A stretch of DNA of 64,000 nt, from NCBI GenBank assembly GCA_023374045.1, contig CM041780.1:171978839-172042838 (forward strand). Reading direction: 5' to 3'. Positions 21,381-31,560 of this stretch are shown in pieces. The stretch comes from Limonium bicolor. Its lineage: Eukaryota; Streptophyta; Magnoliopsida; Caryophyllales; Plumbaginaceae. How positions within the stretch are numbered: the stretch's first letter is position 1; every line of letters begins with the position of its first letter. The notes below the pieces were generated by a model. The model saw only the letters and a list, made by a program, of their open reading frames with translations. It had not been told where the DNA came from and did no database searches. The position numbers were made by a program, and so were the translations under genes.

Positions 21381-21619
21381 CTTCCTCGCTTTGAGTTAGG
21401 AAACGATCATGTTTGTCGTTTGTTAGGTTGTTTAAGATGTGAATTTGTGTAAGTTGCTACACTTCGTGTAAGTTGAGTTTTGAGTTATGTATGACTTTGT
21501 ATTGTATTTGAGATTGACCTTTGAGTCTTGAGATGTATGAATGTGAATATAAGATGTGGTATTAAGATTAAGAGTGTACCGTGAAGGTTAGCCATGTGTG
21601 AACTTTGAGGACAAAGTTC

Positions 21620-21636
21620 TTTTAAGGGGGGTAGAT
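21620..21636 (+). other. Polypurine tract of A
   Basis: TTTTAAGGGGGGTAGAT lies directly before the TG of the 3' LTR, where plus-strand synthesis should begin. Confidence 0.85.
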
Positions 21637-24600
21637 TGAAATACCCCAAACTTAGATATGTGTTTAAATGATAAACTAAGATATAAGAGGCTAAATAATG
21701 CCTTAGAAACATTAAGAAACATTCTAATCAAAGAAAATATAAGGAAACACCAAAGAGCAGTTTAAGCAAAAGCAAACGTGCTCTAAGCTTGGAGAGACTT
21801 GGGAGAGTACCCAAATATTGTTCTAAGACCCTTTAATATCCTAATGGTCATTTTAAGTCAATTACCAAAGAAAACCAAGCTCGAAAACAAGTTAAAACAC
21901 AAAATGTGCTTTAAGGAGTCTTAAAGCACGTTTTTGAAAAATTGTCTTGTAAATGAGTTTTGAATGGCTAAATGTCCATCATACTCTTTAATTAATATGT
22001 GTACTAATAGTATCACATTTGGAGGTCTATATCAATGGGAAATCAAAAATTTCACAACAATGTGCCTTGTTTTTGATGAATAGTGAATTAATTAAGCTAG
22101 TTTATAACATAAGTCTATATAAGTGAGACATTGGTCAACAAAGACTAAACTACCCTCATTCATTAAGGGGCCAGTTTTTTAAGTGTGCACCACACTTATC
22201 TAGCTAAGTAAAGAGAAAGCAAAAATAAGTAAGTTTATAAAGTAAAAACACTATTCACCTTTTAAGATAAATATCACATTACTTACCCTCTCTCCTCACT
22301 TCTTCATTCTCCCTTGTTCACACGGTTTCTTGCTCTCTTTCTCTTCTCCATTCACGTAGAGCTCACCTCCATGAAAGCTCCATCTTCCCTTGGCCACATC
22401 TTGCTCATTTAAGCTCCAAATCCAAAACAAAATACATATTCTTCTTAGTTAGCTCAAGCTCCTCCTTTCTATCTTTTCAAAACTTCAAGAGCTTCATTTT
22501 GGTGCCAAGTCAAACCACCATTAGAGGAGGAAATTCAAGTTTGGAGACTTCATTGGCATCTCCATTCTCTTAAGGTAAAGAAAGTGTAAGAAAATCTAGG
22601 TTTCCACCATTTTCTTCACATGTCCGAAAATATATACTCATGGGACTCCATGTTTATGCCTTGTTCTAGCTTGTTTCTACCTTCAAAGGAGAGAGGAGGT
22701 CCTTCTTGCTTCATACCCAAGTTGTCTTGAGAAAACCAAGGTAAAATAATCACATTAATACCTTAAAGCATATTTTAACCTAGGGTTTGTTCCTTAGGGT
22801 TAATGTGTTATCTAGTACTCATTGGAGTCATTGGATATTGGTTAGAACATTGGCAAGGAGAATCACATTGGTGACCGAGATGAACAAAGAAAACCTAAGG
22901 AGAAAGCTTTTAAGCTTGTGAGAAAACAAGGTAAATTACTTACCTTAAGGTGTTTTGTTGTTTAAGGGAATGAGATGTAAGTATATGATGAGTTTAGTGT
23001 AGAGGTTATTTGGGAAGGTGCTATAAAACCTAGGAGAAACAATGACTATTCTTGTGAACTTGTGACTAAGGAGCAAATGAGAAAGAGATAGTTTAAGGAT
23101 GTAAAGGTGAAGTACAAGAAGCATTTTATTTCAATGGGAGCCTTGTTGAGTGTATTCGCAGGTTGAAGGCATATATGTGGAAATTCAGTGGTTAAGATTA
23201 TTGTTATTTAAGGGCCTAAGTGCCAAGCATTTTAAGTTTAAGCATTATATGATGATGTGGTGAAGTTTTAGTGTAAATTGGGTGTTAAGGTGTTGTGATG
23301 AGAATTTGTGTGGTATTGGTTGTTTGATGGAGAAAAACCATGTGTTAGGAAGTACTATATACTAGAGAACCCATGGCAAAATTTAAAGGAGAGTTTAAGT
23401 GTTTAAGATATCCTAAGGGAATTTAATGACTAAGGAAGTACTAGGAATGTTCTATGGGTTGTCTTGATGAAAAAGGGTGAAGTTAAGGTGTTTTAATGAC
23501 TTATGATGACTTAGGTATCACCATGGAAGATTTAGGAATCAAGAGAATGTATTCGAGTGTTTAGGACTTAGGCAAATGTTGATGCACAACTAGGAAGGAA
23601 ATAATGTGATGATGATGGAAGTTTAGACTTGTTAAGGAACTTTAAGTAAATGCTTAAAAGAGTTTTAGATAGTGAGAGATGCTTGGGAGATGATGTTATA
23701 GTGGTGAAGAAAACATTTGGCATAGTGGTTACACTAGGTATGAACCACCACCTAGAAACCTAGAGGAAAGCATTACAAGTGTTAGCATTATTACAAGGAA
23801 AATGCATAATGACTAAGGTGGATCTTGGTGGATGATTTAAGGTATTTGAAGGAGGGCTTAAGGTGTATTTGAGTTGCCCAAATGAGGTTATAACATATTA
23901 GAATATATGAGGAGAAGTTTGGAGTTGAAAGAGAATTTAGAAACAAGTTTCTAGAGCCGACCGGCCTTAGGACCGGACTTGCAAGGTCGGTCGGGCTCTG
24001 TTACACTACCGGAGAATGTTTCTGGAATCGACCGGACTTGGGGACCGGACTTACAAGTCCGGCCGGGCTTGTGTTTTGTGAGGGAATTAGTTTCTGGAAT
24101 AGACCGGACATGGGACCGGACTTGTCAAGTCCGGTCGGGCATGAATTTTGTACGGTAATAAGTCTCTGGAATCGACCGGACATAGGACCGGACATGTAAG
24201 TCCGGTCGGGGTAGAATTTTCCAACGGTAAAAGGGTACTGGAATGGACCGGACTTGGCAAGTCCGGTCGGTAAGTCCGGTCGAGCCTAAAAACAAAAAAA
24301 AAAGAAATTTTAATTTCTAAGGGAGTTAATTGGTATTAGGGTATGCCATTAGTAGGGTAGTAATGATTAGGACCCTAAGAACTTAAGGAATTAAGTTAAG
24401 CTTAAGTATAAGTTTTAATGTTTAAAGTTAAGTTTGTAAGCTAAGTGATAAAGACTTGAGAGGTTATTGAATGGAAGTCCTTAGGGACTAAGTGAGTTAA
24501 GTAAGGTGCAAAATAACTAATAACCTAAAAATGAATGAATGTTTTAGGTTTGTGAATTGGGACCCCGAAGAAGGTTAAACAAACAACGATCGACGGTGAA

Positions 24601-25757
24601 CGGTACAATCCTTCTTGTGACCTGCTTGCTAACGAGGTGTCCCTCGGCTTGTGTGCTATCTGTTTATTTGCTATGACTAAAACAAGATAAAGCATGCAAC
24701 CGGTTATATTGTTCTCGTTGTGATTGTGTTATATTTACACTAACCCGCGAGACTTGAGATTGTTACTAACCAAGTTTAGTACTTACTGAGTTAAGAATAA
24801 GAGTTAAGTTTGATGGTCGTTGGTTAATGCCCGTTAGGGCTTAGCTAGCACATGGTGTTAAGATGTCTACTAACTGGAACTTGAGTGAGGAAACCCGGGA
24901 CCGATCTCCGGTCATGCATGCTAAGGAAAAAGGGGGACGGTATCTGAATCAGATCCGCCCTCCTCTTAAGGACTTGTCTTCGGACTTGTAGCCTAGGGCC
25001 GGTTGCCGGCTCAGCTACGCTGGACTCCCGTCCAGAGTAGGTGGCATTAAGATGGTGCGGTGGGATCACCTAAATCCCAGGTTCGATTTAAGCTACAACC
25101 AATCCCTTCCAGGAAAGGTTTGTATACTGAGATTAAGATTAAGATTGAGACTAAGATTAAGGTAAGGTAAGGAACTGAGATTAAGGAAATGAGGACTAAG
25201 GAGGGGGTTACTAACCCACTTGTTAAGGGGACGCTTGAGTCGTTCATTGGTTGTGAACTATACATGTTCATCTGTGGTTATTGTTATTGCACTTCATATT
25301 ATGCTCGTGTATGTAATCAATTTCCATGCTATCGACAATTAGTCGTCGTAGCCCCGTTAGCTTGGGGGCCATGAGAGGGTGTACCAGCATTCGTGCTGAC
25401 CCCCTCGGGGGCTATTTTTACACTTGCAGGTAAGAGGCCCATGAGGACGCACTACGAGAGTAGGAGCGGTTAGACTTAGGTGGGGACATTTATTTTGAGT
25501 TCGGGTTGCGCATGTGCACCCGACTGTTTATATTAAACTGATGTAAGTTTGGGATTACGTTTGAGATACTAGTACTCGGTTGGTTGTGGTATTATGAATG
25601 TTGATGTTTAAGTGGATAAGTATCGTAAGTATTTAAACCGGTATATTCTAACGATCAGACCGTGGCAAGGTCCGGGTGTTGTTTATTTCCGCTGCGACGT
25701 ATTCGATTAAGTGTTCAGATTGCGATAACCACGATAGGCTTTGGATGGGGTGTTACA
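21637..25757 (+). repeat. 3' LTR of element A
   Basis: 4121 bp, TG to CA, with the ACCTC duplication right after it. Contains the hairpin at 21901-21934, palindrome array at 23955-24290, GACGGTGAACGGTA at 24592-24605 and hairpin pair at 25384-25411 (CAGCATTCGTGCTG then CCCCCTCGGGGG). Confidence 0.92.
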
Positions 25758-25762
25758 ACCTC

Positions 25763-27532
25763 AAAAGGATCTCGCATTTTGGTTATACAATTAGTAAACA
25801 TGAAGTTATGAGATAGACTTTCACAATTGTTGTAGGTTGGGTACCAAAATCTCATATGAGAAATTAGGAGATTTTATATATGTATTATAAGATCCATTAA
25901 AGTTGGAATCCAACAATAGTTCTTCTGAATGAGAATGACCTGAAAGTATGTATCCCAAATCCTCCCGTTAGACCTGATATGAAATGATAGAATAATACAG
26001 AATATGAAATATTATAAAAGAAAAGCATGACATTAGGTAAAAAAAATCAAAAATGAGATGGTGGAGCAAGTTAATGTAGTTGTCATTAAGGATTGATGTT
26101 ACTCGTAAAAAAAGTAGGTTATTGTACCCTTACTTTTTGTATTGGAAAGCCAAATCATATTATATTTTTAAAATAAGATGAAGAGCCTAAAAAATAATCT
26201 ATTGAAAACATGTGGAAGTACTATTTTACTTATTATTTTTACATTAGAATATACCTTTTTAAAAATGTAAACTACTTTGTATATTTTGATTTAAAACAAT
26301 TTTTTCTTCAATAAAACAAGGTCAAACTTATTGATTCATAAATTTTGACTTTATTTTTGAAAAGTTGCATTTATCCAATTACTTCTATTAAAAAGTTGAA
26401 AGAAGAAAAAAAATATTATAACAGAGCATATTACATTTTTTCGCCATTAAGTCCCGATTTTACTTACAATCAACTTATTGTTTGTGGAAGAAATATTTTT
26501 TTAGGTTTTTCTTTATGTAAATGAAGATACTAATACATTCAATTTTACGAGAAAGGTATTATAAATTTGTTGGATAGAATTTTGAAATATTTTATTACTA
26601 TTATACTATAGTATTTAGAAAACATTTTCAAGTCGGTTATGATTAAAAATCAATTTGACTTTCAAATTTATTGAACTAAATCAAATATTTATATTTTACT
26701 AAAATTTAAATACTAATTTAAGATGGGTAAACACGATCTATTTGCACTTAATTTATATATTTAGATTTTATTAAAATTTAAATACTAATTTAACCTTTCA
26801 CACTCATCCTCATGTCCCTAATTTTTTTATTGTTTGACCACTTTTATTCGTTAGTATTAAGAAAATAAAATCCCAAATAACAAGGCAGTTAAGTTTGTTG
26901 AATATTTAATATGTTTTTTTATAATTAAGTGTTTTAAATTAAATTTACTTAGGAAGTTAATTAACAAATTAAATAAGTTAAAAATATAAGAGTTCTTTAA
27001 AATCAAAATATATAAATATGATCGGTCACATGTCAACTTTTAATTGGTTTAAAACAGAAGCTACCAAACACACACACCTATTATAAAATGTTTAGATGAA
27101 AGAAACTTAAACTACATGGACACTTAATCAAATAACAATCCAAAAAGTAAGGGGGCGTTTGTTTTGGGGTAATAAAAAGAAAGAAACAGAATGTTGTTTG
27201 TTTAGCCAATTTTTCTTATTTTTATGAAAGAAAAATGAATGAGAGTACCCCAAATCCCTCTAACTTGATTCCCCAACTTACTAATGCATTGATTGGTGAC
27301 ATATGACCATTGACCAATGACCAACAACCATTAACTAGTGACTGATGGATGTTGACCGATAATTGATGATTGTTGACCAGTGACCGGTAACTGTTGACCA
27401 TTGACTAATAATCATTGACTTATTCATTTCTCTTTCCCATGCACAAATAAATAAGTAGCAAAATCAAGCGAAATTTGTTTTCATACCTCTTCATCCTCAG
27501 TAGTGATTCGGTTTGCCCCACCCAAACATCCT
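25763..27532. other. Gene-free AT-rich stretch right of element A
   Basis: Long A/T runs and no credible coding frame. This is the right flank of the A insertion site. The only structured part is a cluster of TTGAC words near 27296-27421. Confidence 0.6.
27296..27421. repeat. Degenerate GTTGACCA tandem with clustered W-box cores
   Basis: About eight TTGAC(C/T) words occur in 125 bases, spaced roughly 10-25 bp, in a loose tandem of GACCATTGACCAATGACC type. TTGAC is the core bound by WRKY factors. No gene is next to it, so this may simply be a decayed minisatellite. Confidence 0.45.
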
Positions 27533-28165
27533 TAAATAGAAAAAAAATACCAAATAACCCTCATTTACCAAATAAATTTGTCTATTAACTTCCTTTCGAA
27601 ACTAATTCCTAAAATAAAACTCTGGGAGAAATCGTCTCTTCAAAAGAAGATTTCATTAATCCCAGAAGCTGAAATCGTCTCTTTAAAGGACGACTTCACT
27701 TATTTCTTGGAAACTAAGAAATCATCTTTTTAAAAGATGACTTTAGAAATTGTCTTTTGAAGAGACAATTTCACCTGTTACCTAAAACTTAAAAAAACTA
27801 TAAGTGTTGAAACGTAATGATGTCTTAGTTTAATTCATAGTGAAATCATCTTTTCAAAAGACGATTTCTAAAGTCATCTTTTCAAAAGATGATTTCTAAA
27901 GTCATCTTTTCAAAAGATGATTTCTAAAGTCATCTTTTCAAAAGATGATTTTAAAGTCGTATTTGAAAAGACGATTTCTCAGTTTCCCATAATTAAGTCA
28001 TATCATCTTTTAAAGAGACGATTTCAGCCTCTAGAATAATTGAAATTGTATTTTGAAGAGACGATTTCTCCTAGAGTGTTAGTTTCGGAATTAGTTTCGG
28101 ATAAAGGTTAATAACATGAATATTTTTTCAAAAACCTATTATTTTGGATTTTTTTCTCCCTAAAT
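27533..28165. mobile_element. Foldback/MITE-like element with nested palindromes
   Basis: The left part and the reverse complement of the right part align for at least 200 bp: CTAATTCC, GAGAAATCGTCTCTTCAAAA and GAAATCGTCTCTTTAAA occur on both sides in mirrored order, with AAATAGAAAAAAA-like ends. The centre holds four 28-bp tandem units, GTCATCTTTTCAAAAGATGA plus TTTCTAAA, each itself a palindrome. The whole 630-bp segment could fold on itself. No ORF and no clear target duplication; the outer ends are approximate. A hairpin MITE is the most likely class. Confidence 0.6.
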
Positions 28166-28199
28166 AGCAATACGGGTCGAAGTCATTAGTAGTTTTTCA

Positions 28200-28360
28200 A
28201 ACAATCATAATAGGAGGAAACATTTACATCAAAAATTGATATGAACCAGATCCTAATCAGGAGGATCCCAATCCAAATCACACGCCACTTTGATATTTAA
28301 AGAATATTCACCCCTGTCCATACTAAAGTGGTGTTCAAAAACTGGTTTCCAACCTCACAA
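28200..28360 (-). pseudogene. Terminal piece of the LINE, left of element B
   Basis: Continues the LINE across element B: the GCTAG duplication joins ACCTCACAA-GCTAG to CTTACAAGG. On the minus strand it reads SEVGNQFLNTTL, which fits the far C-terminal end of the LINE RNase H region or its 3' UTR. Too short for firm identification. Confidence 0.5.
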
Positions 28361-28852
28361 GCTAGTGTTATACCCAAAATTTCAACCCCCCGGAAGAGAG
28401 TCTCTACTAATAGGATAGTAGCGAGGGTTCCGGTTCGATCGGCAAATTTCAGAGTACTAGGGATAGCTTAGTCATCTCCAGGGGCGCTTTCGTAATTTTT
28501 CAAGGCTCCTAAGCCCCCGATAGGCTTTCTCTCTCCTCCAAATAAGGGTCAAATCAATTCAAAATGCTTTGAAATTTTAACCCATGACAGAGGATGACAT
28601 TTGAAGCATAATGGCGGTGGAATTTTGATTTTTTGAATTTCCAATAATTTTCTAGCAATTTCTGATTGAATCTGACGAGAAATTGAATTTACAAATATTC
28701 CAATATCCAAAAAATTTGATTCCACTTTAGAAAATTCAAAAATATCATCCTTTACCCATGGCTAAAATTTCATAGTCAAATTCCTTTTGGAAGCCCTTGA
28801 GCTAAAACGTCGGTAAATCTCGGTTTTTACCGGATTTTTCTATCTTTAAGGA

Positions 28853-28863
28853 AGCCTATATAA
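28853..28863 (+). promoter_or_regulatory. TATA box of the B LTR promoter
   Basis: CCTATATAAGG is a strong plant TATA element. It is kept at the same place in the 3' LTR (near 35173) and, on the minus strand, in the third LTR (near 38172). RNA start would be expected about 30 bases downstream, near the ATG of the MRTSR frame. Confidence 0.7.
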
Positions 28864-28884
28864 GGAACCTTATCCCATGATCAA

Positions 28885-29177
28885 ATGAGAACCTCAAGAA
28901 CCCTAGACCCTCAAAGAAGGCAGCCGTCTCATTCTCTTCACGTTTTTACACATCCAAGCACCAAAATCACATCAAAAATCCCCCGAAATCACCATCTAAA
29001 CACATTTTTCAACTCCCAACACATCAACAATCATCAAACATCAACCAAACCACCTCCAAAACGTGAAGAACACCTTCAACAATCAACAACCAGAAGCTCG
29101 GGTCGAACTCAATCCGGAACCGGCACCATCGGAGCCTCCGAAGAATCCTGACGTGAAGAATCCTCCTGAATTCGAAG
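28885..29177 (+). other. Small LTR-encoded frame, MRTSRTLDPQRR
   Basis: The frame MRTSRTLDPQRRQPSHSL starts just below the TATA box and recurs in all three LTRs of this family (35204 on plus, 38151 on minus). In the minus-strand copy it stays open for 152 codons and includes a hydrophobic stretch, FCIANYFCFCLVTCLSSFVH; in the other two a frameshift separates the halves. I recognise no domain. It may be a leader ORF or chance; shared ancestry of the LTRs alone could explain the similarity. Confidence 0.3.
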
Positions 29178-29380
29178 GTAAAACAGGTTGCAATTCTACT
29201 TTTCTAACTCTCCACGACCTTATTAACTCTCTATCAAATTTTGGGTTCAAACTAATCTTTTTACGCTTCTGTATTGCTAATTACTTTTGTTTCTGCCTTG
29301 TTACTTGTTTGTCAAGTTTCGTACATAATTCGACTTCAAACTGTGATCTTTTGATTACTAACATATTGTACATCTTTCAG
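29178..29380 (+). other. Leader intron-like segment in the B LTR
   Basis: Starts AAG|GTAAAACAGG, ends CATCTTTCAG|GC, and has a perfect TACTAAC branch word 18 bases before the end. It is T-rich inside. The same three signals are in the 3' LTR, and the two splice sites in the minus-strand LTR. Splicing of the leader is inferred from these signals only. Confidence 0.55.
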
Positions 29381-30085
29381 GCTACACGTGCATAAATTTT
29401 GAGCCGAAAACACCTTCGGGAACCACCATAAAACCCCCGTCCGTGGGTTGTCTGTGGCCACGGACACCCACGGACGGCGGCGGAATTTTAAAATTTTAAA
29501 AATTTAGGTTTTGCTAAACTATGTCCGGGCCTACGGACATCCTGTCCGTGGCCCCGGACTTTTCAAATTTTTGTTTTCTGTTTAATTCGACTTTTATTTT
29601 CACATAGGTTAATTGGGGTCCGTGGTTACGGACATTAGGTCCGTGGCTACGGACATAAAAAATTTGACCTAATTCTGCCTCCGAAACCCTAGTTTAGGTA
29701 ACTTTCAATTTCACTTTAATTTTCTGTCAAAAAACGTTAAAAAATAAAAAAAAACAGAAGCGCGCGCCTAGGTTAAAAACAACTTTGTAGAAAGCCGTAA
29801 ATAAACCAAGTAGAGGAAAAACGACCTAGGAAGGGTAATGAAAGTAATTTGAACCCTAATTAAGTCGAATATCAAGCCCCCGAACCCGAACTCTCCTTTC
29901 CTAATTTGATCTAGGTAAAAATTAGGTGGCGACTCACAATAGGTTCCAGTGAGCTAGCTTAGGTTTTAATAATTATTGTTATATGACATAGTTATTAACC
30001 TTAGATTATAAGTGGACCTAAAACCCGACTAGATCCCAATCAACTTAATCAACATAGGATAGGGTTTAAAATCGAGGCTCACAGA

Positions 30086-30104
30086 CTGGGGACTCTGCTG
30101 GGGA
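30086..30104 (+). other. Primer-binding site of B
   Basis: CTGGGGACTCTGCTGGGGA, two bases after the LTR end, resembles the site used by Tat/Ogre-type elements (tRNA-Arg type from memory). Confidence 0.65.
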
Positions 30105-30719
30105 CAAACTTCTTAATTTTAACTTGTTTAATTTTAAGAAAGAGGGCTTAACTCGAAATTGTTTATTTATGGCTTTATTACATTGTTTGTTTACTTTTGT
30201 GCACACTTTAATTTCTGCACCTTTGTATCATATGAGAGCGAGGGTCCACACAAACCGATCTCACCCCGGGACCCGCCTTAGGGTCCCCTGTCAGGGACTC
30301 ACACCTTTTAGGTGATGTGAATAAGTGGGGGAAAAGAGGAGGGTGTCGTCTAACCACACCCCCTTAATACCTGGGCTTTAACCCCCAAGCATTTTCCTAG
30401 CAGTACCCTTACCTAGCCCATTGTTTGGTCAGTCAAAGACCCGACCGTGGACGCACACCTTTTGGTGATGTGAAAAGAGTGGGGAAGCCCAAAGAGAATA
30501 GCGTGCAAGCCCTATTCCTTTGTGGTGACCTGGGCCCGCGCCCCAAGCACCTCTCCGGATCGATCCATACCCGGTTTGACTTGAACGTCTAGTGAGGACA
30601 TGTTGAATTTGTGTGGGCTTTGTTTGCTTGTATGATTGGCCCACTACCCAGCCTAGAGATTGATAGGAACTTTTCCCTATGTCAACCTAGCCCAACCCGA
30701 ATTGGCAGCTTTATTTGTT

Positions 30720-31560
30720 TACGGCCCAAAGGCCTTGTCTGGTTTGATATGTGAGTCATCTGGGCTTCGGTCTAAAAGTTTAGACTTAGGTGATTTCTCT
30801 TTCAGCCTAGTTTGAATTATCAATTTAGTTCCAGGCCCATGAAAAACAAATCTACCTAAAGTAGTCCATAAGACATGAAAATCAATCAGGCTTTTCCATT
30901 TCGGCCCAAGGTCTATTCTAGCCTAAGTAAACTTTTTGTTCGGGCCCTGGCCCAAAGTCCTAGATCTAGGTGTCATACCTTTTAGGCCCACTCAAAACCA
31001 TTTGTTTAGGTTTCAACCCATTCGAATTCAAGATAGTTTTTCGTAACTCATTCATCAAACAAATCTTAGACTTCAAAGTTTCTCTCTCGGCCCAGTGGCC
31101 CATTCACAGTTCATGTGGCTTCCTTCAGCCTGTATGTATCACTGCCAGATTAAGGGCATTCAGGCCCACACATCCATTCTAGTCAAGAAGTCCCTCTGGC
31201 CCATATGTCTTACTTCAACCTCAAATCATTTTGGCCCAAGAGCCACATTCCCAAATCATTCCGGCCCAAGTGCCACCAAACACATTCTGGCCCAAGCGCC
31301 ACATCTTCTAACACTTTTCGGCCCAAGCGCCACGCTTTCAAGTACTTTCTGGCCCAAGTGCTACATATTCTAAACATTCCGGCCTAAGTGCCACAGTCTC
31401 ACAACATGTTCTGGCCCCAGTGCCGCATCCTCATTCCGGCCCGAGTGCCAACCCGCTTATGAATCATTCTGGCATGTGTGCCTCACTTTCAATTCATCCA
31501 GGCCCAAGTGCCTATCCACATCCATGAAAATCATCCAGTCCCAAGTGCTCATCCACATTC
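30720..31560 (+). repeat. GGCCCAAGTGCC repeat array in B
   Basis: From about 31231 a degenerate unit of 25-33 bp recurs ten or more times, each beginning GGCCCAAGTGCCAC or a close variant. Upstream, looser GGCCCA words continue back to 30720. GGCCCA is the complement of the site II core TGGGCC bound by TCP factors. No credible protein is encoded. Confidence 0.75.

Larger units (their letters stand above)
6019..25757 (+). mobile_element. Element A: Tekay-type chromovirus (Ty3/gypsy) with a nested insertion
   Basis: Two 4.1-kb direct LTRs start TGAAATACCCC and end GGGGTGTTACA. They are flanked by the perfect 5-bp target duplication ACCTC (6014-6018 and 25758-25762). A Met-tRNA primer site follows the 5' LTR and a purine tract precedes the 3' LTR. 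In between come gag with a CNFC zinc-knuckle pair, an aspartic protease (FDSGASHTF), RT, RNase H, integrase with HHCC and DDE parts, and a C-terminal chromodomain (QDVEEATWE). That order and the very long LTRs fit the Tekay (Del) lineage. The LTRs differ mostly by single-base indels, which points to a recent insertion. Every coding domain is frameshifted, and a 5.1-kb gag-only element interrupts RT. Net length without that insert is about 14.6 kb. Confidence 0.9.
28366..30083 (+). repeat. 5' LTR of B
   Basis: TG to CA, 1718 bp. Shorter than the 3' LTR mainly because one CG-rich repeat unit of about 50 bp is absent near 29450. Contains a TATA box, a leader intron-like segment, and inverted-repeat words GTCCGTGG and CCACGGAC at 29437-29660. 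Confidence 0.9.

Noticed and set aside
6019..25757. Integrated plant pararetrovirus (caulimovirus)
   Set aside because: A Met-tRNA site and RT-RNase H could suggest it, but there are LTRs, an integrase and a chromodomain and no movement protein.
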